A DNA stretch of 64,000 nucleotides from Poteriospumella lacustris (taxonomy: Eukaryota; Sar; Chrysophyceae; Chromulinales; Dinobryaceae). The position numbers and the translations under genes were made by a program. This document shows positions 1 to 9,856 of the stretch, piece by piece (the first letter of the stretch is position 1; every line of letters starts with the position of its first letter). The notes under the pieces were generated by a model. It worked only from the letters and a program-made list of their open reading frames with translations, made no database searches and was not told the origin of the DNA. The stretch spans positions 147,278-211,277 of the forward strand of contig SMOI01000006.1 in NCBI GenBank assembly GCA_008000375.1, given 5' to 3'.

Positions 1-849
1 GTGCGGTCTGTGAGCGTATGCGTGTGTGCAGGGAGCTAACGGACGGTGTGTGCGATGTGTGCGATGGGTGTGATGTGTGTGATGTGGTACAGATACTTCG
101 AGACGCGTCCTCCGGCGCCGGAAGACATTGTGGACGGCAAGGAGCAGGACTACGTGACGCGGTCGTTCTGCGGCACGGAGCAGTACATGTCGCCCGAGAT
201 GTTGCTGCAGCAGGGGCACAACTTCCGCATGGACTGGTGGTGTCTGGGCTTGCTGATGCACGAGATGATCACGGGCAAGCACCCGTTCCACGGCGCGACG
301 CACTACGACACGTTGCGCAACATGGTGACGAAGCCGCCGAACCTGGATCCTCGTTTGTCGCCGGGCGCAGCCGGTCTGATCCGCGCGTTGCTGGTGAAGA
401 ACCCGCGCACTCGTTTGGGCGGTCGCGAGGGCATCACGGAGCTGCAGAACGTGGCGTACCTGTCGGTGCCGTCGGTGTCGGTGACCTGGGACCAGCTGAT
501 GCGGAAGGAGATCGAGATGCCGTACAAGCCGAAGCTGGTGGACGACGCGGACATTTCGTCCTTCGAGACGACGTTCACGAAGGAGAAGCCGGTGGACAGC
601 TTGGCGGACGGCGGACCCGGCGGAGACGAGGGCGACAAGGACGACAAAAAGAAGAAGAAGAAAGGCGGCGGAGGCGTCTTCTCTTCGATCTTCGGCTCCT
701 CGGCGAAGACCTCCGCGAAGAAGAAGGAGCAAGCCGCGGCGAAGGCGGCGGCACAGGACGATGCCTTCAAGGACTTTTCGTTCGCCAAGAGCGATGCAGT
801 GGAGCAGCTATCCACTGCGACTGCCGCGACCAACCTAGATGCACGTTAG
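1..849 (+). CDS. AGC protein kinase, partial left copy (last exon only)
   Basis: The visible part is the end of an intron (1-92) and the last exon (93-849). The exon encodes the C-terminal half of an AGC Ser/Thr kinase: the activation segment with the GTEQYMSPE motif, the DWWCLG helix-F motif, and the AGC tail. Near the C-terminus is FKDFSF, which fits the AGC hydrophobic motif FxxF(S/T)(F/Y). The rest of the gene lies left of the window. The sequence is base-for-base identical to the complement of the complete kinase gene at 1313-5236, with which it is convergent. Whether this copy is a full gene or only a 3' fragment cannot be seen here. Confidence 0.75.
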
Positions 850-947
850 AACGGACACGCCATCTATTAGTACAGCCCAGGCAGCATCTCACATCCAGTT
901 GTAGTGTTTTCTTTGGTTCTTTTACCGCTCTCAAGTCGCTTGTAGAC
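1..947 (+). repeat. Left arm of large inverted repeat
   Basis: Position x pairs with position 2162 minus x on the other strand. Pairing is perfect from 1 to 926. There are single mismatches at 927 and 935, and similarity then fades after about 947. The arm reaches the left edge, so its full length is unknown. It carries kinase coding sequence, the intron end and the proximal 3' UTR. Confidence 0.9.
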
Positions 948-1312
948 ATCGACGTAGTTGTATTTGTAGTCTCCACGTAAATAGTAATTGGTTCTCACTG
1001 TCTTCTGGAGTTGAGTTGGCTTGGTGTGGGTGTCAAAGGGTAAATTGTCCATCTATGTGTGAGCGATAGCCTTAGACAGTCCACGGCGCACGAAGCTATC
1101 CCTATGTATCAACCGACACTCGACCCAACGAGAGGAATAACTCAGAACACAGTGGGAAGCAGTTGCTACTGTTCGCATATTTAGTGAAACTACAAAATAA
1201 GCCAACGCAGAGAGGTCTACAAGCGATTTGAGAGAGGTAAAAGAACCAAAGAAAACACTACAACTGGATGTGAGATGCTGCCTGGGCTGTACTAATAGAT
1301 GGCGTGTCCGTT
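850..1312. other. Intergenic space between convergent kinase copies
   Basis: This stretch holds the facing 3' flanks of the two kinase copies. Apart from the inverted-repeat edges, no gene or RNA is recognised. Confidence 0.6.
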
Positions 1313-2161
1313 CTAACGTGCATCTAGGTTGGTCGCGGCAGTCGCAGTGGATAGCTGCTCCACTGCATCGCTCTTGGCGAACGAAAAGTCCTTGAAGGCA
1401 TCGTCCTGTGCCGCCGCCTTCGCCGCGGCTTGCTCCTTCTTCTTCGCGGAGGTCTTCGCCGAGGAGCCGAAGATCGAAGAGAAGACGCCTCCGCCGCCTT
1501 TCTTCTTCTTCTTTTTGTCGTCCTTGTCGCCCTCGTCTCCGCCGGGTCCGCCGTCCGCCAAGCTGTCCACCGGCTTCTCCTTCGTGAACGTCGTCTCGAA
1601 GGACGAAATGTCCGCGTCGTCCACCAGCTTCGGCTTGTACGGCATCTCGATCTCCTTCCGCATCAGCTGGTCCCAGGTCACCGACACCGACGGCACCGAC
1701 AGGTACGCCACGTTCTGCAGCTCCGTGATGCCCTCGCGACCGCCCAAACGAGTGCGCGGGTTCTTCACCAGCAACGCGCGGATCAGACCGGCTGCGCCCG
1801 GCGACAAACGAGGATCCAGGTTCGGCGGCTTCGTCACCATGTTGCGCAACGTGTCGTAGTGCGTCGCGCCGTGGAACGGGTGCTTGCCCGTGATCATCTC
1901 GTGCATCAGCAAGCCCAGACACCACCAGTCCATGCGGAAGTTGTGCCCCTGCTGCAGCAACATCTCGGGCGACATGTACTGCTCCGTGCCGCAGAACGAC
2001 CGCGTCACGTAGTCCTGCTCCTTGCCGTCCACAATGTCTTCCGGCGCCGGAGGACGCGTCTCGAAGTATCTGTACCACATCACACACATCACACCCATCG
2101 CACACATCGCACACACCGTCCGTTAGCTCCCTGCACACACGCATACGCTCACAGACCGCAC
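1215..2161 (-). repeat. Right arm of large inverted repeat
   Basis: This is the complement of 1-947 and contains the last exon, and most of the last intron, of the complete kinase gene. The spacer between the arms (about 948-1214) is not identical. Even so, its two halves still show recognisable inverted similarity, such as the TTTGTAGT stretch near 964 and its counterpart near 1190. The duplication therefore originally extended beyond the identical part. Confidence 0.9.
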
Positions 2162-5100
2162 CACAGCACCGCCCTCGACTCACCTCGACAACCCGAAGTC
2201 CGTCAGCTTCAAGTGTCCGTCGCGACACAACAAAATGTTCTCCGGCTTCAAGTCGCGGTACACGATCTCTCGGTCGTGCAGGTGCTGCAACGCCATCGCC
2301 ACCTCCATCACAAACAGCTTCACCCAGTCTTCCGGCAACCGACGGAACTTGCGCATCAGCGTGAAGAAGTCGCCGCCCTGCACGAAGTCCATCACCATGT
2401 ACAGCTTCTGCGAGTTCTGGAACGCGTAGTGCAGACACACGATGAACGGGTGACGCACGTTCGCCAGAATGTTGCGCTCCGTTTGCGTGCGCTCCACCTG
2501 TCGACGACGACGCAACTCCGACTTCTTCAGGATCTTCATCGCGTAGATCTCCTGCGTCGCCGTGTGGCGCACTTGCATCACCTTGCCGAAGCCTCCGCGT
2601 CCCAGCACCGCCAACAGCTCGAAGTCGTCCAGCGACACGCCCTTGATCTTCTTGCCGTCCGCTCCGTCCGGATCCGACGCCGACGCCGACTCTTCTTCCT
2701 CCTCGTCCTCCTCCAACAGGTTGCGCAGGTCCTTGCACGCCCGCAACTCCCGCACCAAGTCCTGCTTGCGCACACCCGCGATGTCCGACTTGCCGCCGCC
2801 CACACGAGACCCCAACGTGCCCAAGTACCCCGACAGCTCGATCGCCGCCCACTTCGACGAGCGCTCGCGGGTGTCGATCTGCGAAATGATCGTGATGGCC
2901 GCCGCGCCTTGGTCCTTGCCCTGCTTGATCGGCCGCGCCACGTAGATCAGCGACATCACGTCCGCCGTGATGTACCCGCCGCCCGAGCTCACCGACCCCG
3001 ACCCGATGCCGCGCACGTCGCTGTGGCGCACCGAGATCTCATACGCATAGCACGTGCCCGTCTGCTCGTCGATGAAGCTGTCCTGCAGCGCACACACTTC
3101 GCGGGGCTGGCGCTGCTCGTTGATGACCGCCGGCGACGAGTCCATCGACGCTCGACCCGAGCCGCTCTGCAGCGATGCCAGCGACGTACGGGCCGTGCGG
3201 TAGATGACGCGACTCGCATGCTTCGCCGACAGATCCGGACGACGCGGGAACAGCGCGAACGTCTTCGGCGTCGAGTGCGGCGTGTACACCACCGCGCCCT
3301 CCGGACTGATCACGTACGTGCCGTTGTTGCCGCCTGCGTTGCCTCCGGCCGGAGGGTTCAGCAGTGGGTCCGACGTCGTCGCCGCCATCGACAACCGCGA
3401 CGACCCGGCGGCCGTCGACGTCAACGAGCGAGAGCACTCCTCCATGTGCGCCTCGATCGCCTCGATGTCTCTCGAGATCATCAGACCGCAGCCCTTGCAT
3501 CGCGCGAACTTCGGATTCGCCGCCATCGACGCGCTGCGCTCTGCAGCTGCCGCCGCCGCTGTCGCGATCGGAGCGGCCGGAGGCTGCGGCGAAGAGCTGG
3601 CTTGCTGAGGAGGCTGAGGAGCCGACGACGGAATCGCCAACCCGCCCTCTTCTTCCTCCTCTCCGTCCTCCTCGTCCTCCTCGTCGGCCGACTCTTCCTC
3701 TCCCTCCGACACATTGTCCGCCACCTCTTCCGGCCCGCTCGACGGCTCGCGCCTCATCTCCGCCGCACCCGGCACCGTCGACACACCGTCCTTCACGATC
3801 GCACTCGCCAGAATATCGTCCAACAGACCCGGAATCAACGGCTTGATCGCCGCCGCATTCGCTGCCGTCAGCTCCAACACGTCTTGATCGTTGTACAAGT
3901 TCAGTCCGCCCGGCTTCGACACCGAGTCGCGGGCTCCTTTCTTCCCCGCGCTGCTGTTCGAGTAGTCCGCCAGTCCCAGCTCCTCCGGACGCCACCACTT
4001 CCCGCGCAGAGCCGCATCGATCACGCTCTCGTCCTGCACTGCTTGAGGAGGCTGGAAAATGCGACTCGACTCGCGGTAGCAGTGCACACACACCGACGTG
4101 ATGCTGCGCGACACCACCTCGAACACACGCTTCGACACGCAGCCCGGACACGACACCATCGCACAGCACGGACAAAAGCGAATGTCCGACCCGTCGTCGT
4201 TGAACGGGTTGCCGCACAGCATGCACTCTTGTGGCTGCGACAACATCATCTGCTTGCGGAGATGCGCCAGCGCGTACTGTCGCTCCGGGTCGTTCAGAAA
4301 GGCGATCGCCATGCCCTGCGGAACGCCTGCCAAGTCTACCGTGGCCAAAAAGCTGTACACATCGTCCGTCGCTCTGGCGATCGGTCGGGATGGAGTGGCT
4401 TGGCCCTTCAACACCACCTCCGAAATCGGTTGCGCGGGCTTACCCGCCCCACCGGCCGTCTGAGTCGCCGGCGCCGCTGCCGAATCGTTGATGAGGATCG
4501 TGGGCTTCTCCCCCGTGTCGATCGCCTCAATGATCACTCCGTCTTCGAAAGCGGATTCCCACTGACGACGTCTCTCGAAACTCAGGATACTGCGGATGAA
4601 GTTCACGGGTGACTCCGCCACCACGCCCGTCATTTTGACGTTCTTCCAGTCTCCTCTCGGACGAGTGCGAGTGAACACCGATATCTGCGTGCCATTCACA
4701 CTCATCGTTTGATTCAGATCCCAGTTCGGCGCATCCACCTCTGCCTGCTCGCGAACGCGAGATCGAAGCTTGTTGATCGCCAACGACCGCGCCTCCAGCG
4801 ACGCGCCTGCCACGGCTCGTTCCACTTCTTCTGCCAGCGCAATATCGATGATGAACGAGTTGTGCACTGTGTGCGGAGAGAACGAGAACTTGCAGCCGCC
4901 GTGGCCCAAACTGATCGATCCTGGACTGTGGCCAGCGTTCGTTTTGTTCAACGCCGAGCTGGGCTGGTCGTCCTCGAAATACCGATAGTAGTGCAGCGAG
5001 TCCGAAAACTTGCGCGAGTCCGTGATGTTGCGAATGATCTTCTTGTTCACCATTTTGACACCAATCTCGACGGCCGCCTTGCGTGTGTCTGCAAATCCTT

Positions 5101-5236
5101 GCATGACCAAGAAATCGACTGCTTCCGATCCGATGAAACAGTCACGGTGGATTCGTTTCATCCAAGATCGATTGCGAATTTCGATATGGCGTCGCATCAG
5201 CGACGCGATTCCTTGGAGATCCGCATCGATATCCAT
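1313..5236 (-). CDS. DEP/START/FYVE-type zinc finger/AGC protein kinase
   Basis: There are two exons, 5236-2184 and 2069-1313, joined across a 114-nt GTGAGT..CAG intron (TTG TCG AG / A TAC), giving 1269 aa. A DEP domain lies at about residues 14-90. START-like sequence is at about 190-245 (RRRQWESAF) and again at 715-805 (ITIISQIDTRERSSKW). Between them sit a FYVE-like Cys cluster (338-386), an acidic low-complexity stretch (500-530) and a small CxxC..H..C finger (about 580-601). The kinase domain starts near 872: glycine loop GRGGFG 879-884, Lys901, YRDLKPEN with Asp995, DFG 1013-1015, GTEQYMSPE and the AGC tail with FKDFSF. All catalytic residues are present, so an active kinase is expected. 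DEP, START and FYVE modules suggest recruitment to phosphoinositide-rich endosomal or plasma membrane and lipid sensing; that is inference. The ATG start directly precedes the DEP domain. A 1060-aa open frame on the opposite strand is a composition shadow. Confidence 0.9.
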
Positions 5237-5699
5237 TTCTCCACCCCACTGCCAATCGATAATAAATAACTCCTATGGCGGTCCGATTGCAAGATATTCG
5301 CAGTTCGCTTCACGACAAATATGTGGTGAAGATTTCCGTGAGATCCTGAATTATCAATGGATTTGGCCGTGGAGGCGACTTTTTAACTCCGGACGTTGGT
5401 GGCGTTGTGGTGGCGTTGAGACACACGTGCGACTGACGCACTCAACGTTGAACGGTTTCATTTTTCAGTGCTGCTGGAGTTGAAGTGGCGGCGATGGGAA
5501 ACGATGAACGATGATCTGCAACGGAAGGGCGTCAATCAAGAAGTTTATCAAGTACATGCATGGATGACAGAAGTGAGTTTAGCAGTTTAGCATCAAGGGC
5601 CTCATTCGAATAGTATTTGCACGTGGGTTTTGGAGATAAGTTCCAGGTGCGCTTTAGGTGCGTTTTAGGTGCGTCGCAGTGTGTTGGTAATTAGAGGCA
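5237..5699. other. Intergenic, divergent promoter region
   Basis: This is the shared 5' region of the kinase (-) and the chalcone-isomerase-like gene (+). A pyrimidine-rich TTTCATTTTTCAG at about 5458 resembles an oomycete initiator. A short direct repeat of TTTAGGTGCG occurs at about 5650-5675. No gene is seen. Confidence 0.4.
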
Positions 5700-7654
5700 A
5701 TGACCTTCACCAAATTCCGAAGCCGCAAACTATTGCTGCTATTAGCCTTTCTACAATTGGACCTTGATCCCTATGAACGTCAATCGTGGTTACCATCGAA
5801 TGAATTGTTGGAAGATGCGAAGATTGAACAACTTTTCACTTACGCAACTCCACCAACAGCACCGGTTATCTCTAGCAATGGAACTGTATGGATCGTTGAT
5901 GAAAGCAGTCATGAATGTCTTGGACCTCATGGCTTTAGCCAATGCGGAGATTTGAGTGGTTGGCTCTGGATAGAGGAAGATAGTTATGTGAAACTGCGAC
6001 ATCTGGAATCCTCAAATGAGAACCATTGCCTTGGATGGAAGTGGTTGCAAAAGCAGTTCGAGATCATGGATTGCGACATTCTGAAGACACCTCTATACAA
6101 TAGAAGAACGCGAAATGTCCATTGGAACTTCGATTTTGCGGCTGGGTATTTGCAAACTCCCATTGGGTTTCTGGAGACGGTGCTGCCCTTCAGTCCGTAT
6201 TGTGTGGTAAACGACAACCGAAAACGACTGCAGCGATGCAATCGTGCTGCAACGAAATTGCGTGTGGTCCCTCTGGCAGATATATCGTTCCTCTCGGACG
6301 ATCCAATGCACAGCGATGGTGATGCGTTCATGGATACGGAAAGCCAAGCGACAACGGGAGAGAATTCGATAGGTACCAGCGATACTCCCTGGCTATTGGA
6401 TCAAGGGTATTGGCATTGTCCCGTGACCGGTCTTGCCTTACCACGCAATTTGGATAAATACGACAGTCTTCCGTCCATCAACGATTCCGAACGTAGTGGA
6501 CGTCAAGTTCTGATGGGAGCCGGCGTGTTCACCAAGGTGGTGTTCGGCATGAAATTCCACGTGTACAATCTCGGATGGTATGTCGATGCCGCGGCGGCAC
6601 AGACAGACCCACAGTTGTTGCCTTTCGTGGGGATGACCTTTCCCGAATTACAAGCGTCGAAGAAATTCTATGAAGCTCTGTTGCACGTCGGTGGGTATGA
6701 TCGAACGATGTACATCAAGCTCGCGATGAGTCTCAAGAAGGACATCGTCATCCAGGGCATTGTCGAAGAGCTGCCCTTGCAACCAAAGAATGCGGTACGT
6801 ACCTCTTTCGCTGACTGTCGAGTTACGTTGACCAATCGTTCTCCCGCTGTGCCCGTTGATATTGTATGTACGGTTTACAGAAAATTCTCTTGGAGGCAAG
6901 TGAACAGTATCCACACAAGGAATGCCTCGAAGGTATGGAGATTCTATTCAAATGGCGACAACCGCGTGAAGCCAATGATTTCCAAGAGCGTTTGGACATT
7001 GTCCTTGGCGAGTACGTCATCACGATTCGGGAGCCGGGCTTGGCCGCCGATTTCTTCTATCAGTATATGCTGGCAGACGATCCTGTCTCGGAAGAAGCCC
7101 AAGCGGATTTCCCCCATAATTTCCCCTTGTTGTTGAATGGACCTCCCTATCAACCATCCAATGAATCGATGTTGACGATGACGACTACCACTGCTGGTGA
7201 TGGTGGCGGTGGTGGTGGGTATCCCTTTGACAACGACAGTCGTCCCGTCAGCAAACGGTTTTCGTTCACAAAATTAGCGGCGGCGTATTTGGGACCAGAT
7301 CATCGACAAGTGCGTCGTATGCGTCGATGGAAAGCGTATATGAATAGTCTCTTGTTGAAAGAATACAAACGATGGCAACAAGATCTGTTGATAACGGTCG
7401 CGGTGATCGTCTATTGCTTCGTCTTGGTGGCCATTTCCTTACCCCCAGCATTGGTAGAACGTGGTGTCCGTGTGGTCAATCGTGTACGCACCAAGAGTAT
7501 TCAACAACTCAATTCATTGATTGAAACCACGTTGCTGTCTCGGTCGAATTCTTTCGCGAGATTAGCGAAATCGAAATCGTTGTCGGCGATGGTGCGTTCA
7601 GCCTCGTCGGATTTCAAGAGTTTCTTTCACAACAACTTCCAGAACATGAAATGA
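5700..7654 (+). CDS. Chalcone-isomerase-like domain membrane protein
   Basis: Exons 5700-6794 and 6881-7654 (86-nt GTACGT..CAG intron, phase 0) give 622 aa. The N-terminus has a hydrophobic stretch (residues 11-20) that may be a signal anchor. Residues about 60-190 are Trp- and Cys-rich and weakly resemble a beta-trefoil lectin. Residues about 246-470 match the chalcone isomerase-like fold: LMGAGVFTKVVFGMKFHVY, GWYVD, a run ending VEELPLQP, and an ADFFYQYMLADDPVS segment like the conserved C-terminal strand and helix. One transmembrane helix (LLITVAVIVYCFVLVAI) follows, then a basic Ser-rich tail. Flavonoid synthesis is not expected in such an organism. CHI-like proteins elsewhere bind fatty acids or act non-catalytically, so the role is open. 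Confidence 0.8.
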
Positions 7655-8216
7655 AAAGGAATGAGCTTAAAAACTAGCGTTCCCTTAGTAGTGTTATTTG
7701 TTCGTTCGTTCATTCGTTCGTTCTGGCCGCCGTATACAGTAGGCTCGCTGTTCGAATGTGAATTGCGTAGTAGCTCGCTGCTGCGGTATGAAGTCAGTCA
7801 TTGATTTTTTAGCAGACTTGTGCTCTGCTCATTTTCTTCTTCTTCTTCTTCTTCTTCAACTGTCGTTCTTGGTTCTGTACATACGAAACACTCGACTTCT
7901 CTGTCACCACAGCCCACGGCATTGCTTTCGTTGTGTGGTTCGTTCTCATCGTTTTACTAACACGCCTTACAAACGGGCTATGTGTAGTGTGTAATGTGTA
8001 ATGTGTTATCAATTTATAGCTTTACCGTCCGTCTTTACTTCCCTTCCTCGCTTCCTTTGCCATCCGTCCCCTTTACGCTATAGAATACCACACAGCACGG
8101 TGGAGGAGTCAGGAAGGGCCACTATCGCCATGCTAGAAAGGGGCTGCCCCGGCGGTGGGCGAACACCGGAAGAGGAGGTAGGAAGCGGGAGGCGGGAGGA
8201 GATGGGGGGGGGGGCT
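7655..8216. other. Intergenic, convergent 3' ends
   Basis: This stretch contains a TTCTTC run near 7830 and a purine-rich strip at 8160-8215 just before the stop codon of the DHHC gene. No coding sequence or RNA gene is recognised. Confidence 0.4.
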
Positions 8217-9323
8217 CTACACATCCAATTGTGACAATTGGGAAGTATCGGGTCGTTGGGTCAATTCGAAGGGATACTTCGGTTCGGGCGGTTTGTGTAG
8301 ACTGGGGAAAATGATTTTGTACCATGGCACATAGCCCACGATACGACGCACGTTCTTACGCCATCCTTCATCGAATGGATTCTTGAACACTTGTCCACTG
8401 GACCGTGCATCACTACGATTGCGTAGATTCACGTAGAAATCTACGGTCGTCTGCGCGGTCAAGCATAAATACATATGCCACAGGAGCAACACACCGGAGG
8501 AAATGGAGGCGGCCAGGGCCAACGTAAAGCAATACGTCGTCGGAGACAACGCGGAAATATCCAAGATGGATGATTGCAAGGACGACGTCAACAGAATGAA
8601 ATTGCGTTCCACGGGGTCAATCCTATCCATGTTCCAGAAGATCAACGTCAAGCAATACAAACAACCCATCTGCAAGAACACCAAGAACGATACGAAGTAT
8701 CGGTAGTTGAAGAAGCCTACGCACGTCATCATCCAGGGGCAGTAATGATCCATGTTATAAATACAGCGACCAGCGACGCTATCGATGGATGACATCACAG
8801 GGGCAAAATGAGTTAGACAGGAGGAGAGCAGAGCAAGAACGATGCCGGACAGTACATACCTGCAGTGATGTGCTCGAGGTGGCTTGATACACTTGCATGT
8901 GTGGCAGTAGCGATAGTAGACATACGGTGCTACGTTTAATTGATAACTAAATTGATATATTTTGCGACCATCAACCATCGAGACCTTTTCTCCTAGAATA
9001 CGTCCCGGGTCAGGACAATACGATGGTGAACCAGGAGGCGTGAACGCACACGCGAAATGATGGAAGACTATATTGGTATACAGATAGAGTCCAACAGCAA
9101 CGTTCAATATATACAACGACGTAGATCCGCGGAAAAAGTCTGGCATGAAGACGAAGAAGAAGATGAGAGCGATGGATAAGATCAGCAGATTCGCTCCCAC
9201 GAAGCAAATCGGACTGATAAACCTCATAAACCATTTGTAGATTTGTGAGCCAACTTCCACCAACGACCAAAAGAGTTTGATTATTCCATTGTATTGGGGA
9301 GTTAACCGAAACTTGCAACACAT
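8217..9323 (-). CDS. DHHC-family protein S-acyltransferase (DHYC variant)
   Basis: Exons 9323-8860 and 8778-8217 (81-nt GTATGT..TAG intron, phase 2) give 341 aa. The open frame extends 21 codons upstream without an ATG, so the ATG at 9323 is used. Four hydrophobic helices flank a Cys-rich domain at about 137-185, the layout of a membrane palmitoyltransferase that acylates Cys of substrate proteins at Golgi or plasma membrane. The catalytic tetrad reads DHYC (165-168) rather than DHHC; DHYC occurs in known active members of the family. After splicing the zinc region reads HHCSVAGRC where the consensus is HHCSxCxxC, so one expected zinc Cys is Ala157. The gene is divergent from REV3. Confidence 0.88.
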   Translation of the reverse strand: MCCKFRLTPQYNGIIKLFWSLVEVGSQIYKWFMRFISPICFVGANLLILSIALIFFFVFMPDFFRGSTSLYILNVAVGLYLYTNIVFHHFACAFTPPGSPSYCPDPGRILGEKVSMVDGRKIYQFSYQLNVAPYVYYRYCHTCKCIKPPRAHHCRYVLSGIVLALLSSCLTHFAPVMSSIDSVAGRCIYNMDHYCPWMMTCVGFFNYRYFVSFLVFLQMGCLYCLTLIFWNMDRIDPVERNFILLTSSLQSSILDISALSPTTYCFTLALAASISSGVLLLWHMYLCLTAQTTVDFYVNLRNRSDARSSGQVFKNPFDEGWRKNVRRIVGYVPWYKIIFPSLHKPPEPKYPFELTQRPDTSQLSQLDV

Positions 9324-9856
9324 TCTATTCCCCTGGCTCCAAGCAAACTGCCTATCACTTGAAAGTCCTGTTTGAATCCGGTACACAACAGTGAAAGACG
9401 CGGTTTAAAGTCACTTTCTTTCAAGGCAATCGATGCTCAGTACTCAGTAGATGAACTGCGTTACTTTTTCTAAGATTTTCTTTCCTTCGGTTGTGAAGTT
9501 TCGTTGGATAAAATATTGACCCGACCTTTGCCTTTGCTTGCTTGGGATTGGACAGCCATCGGAGCGGGTGGTTTCAGATTTTTTCACTTGCGTCATCGAT
9601 GTGGTGTGATCGATCGATCGACGATCGATCGATGATGATCGATGAACCATGAAGAACCAAATTCAACTCCCGTGTGATGACATCGTTAATCATTCAACAG
9701 CTGTGAATTAAAGAACTGAAGGATTGTTGACCAAGATTTGTTTTTCTAGGATTAATTGATAAGATTTTGTTGTACGGATAAGACGATTGCAGCAGGCTGA
9801 AAGAATGTTGACTGTATAATTCTGGTAGTAATCTTGTCGTTGGTGACAACAGAAGA
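9324..9856. other. Intergenic, divergent promoter region
   Basis: This lies between the DHHC gene (-) and REV3 (+). It contains a cluster of GATCGATC/GATGATCGATG units at about 9608-9645. No gene is seen. Confidence 0.4.

Noticed and set aside
1430-4612. 1060-aa open frame on the plus strand
   Set aside because: It is antisense to the kinase gene, rich in Arg/His/Leu, with no domain. It is the expected shadow of GC-rich coding DNA.
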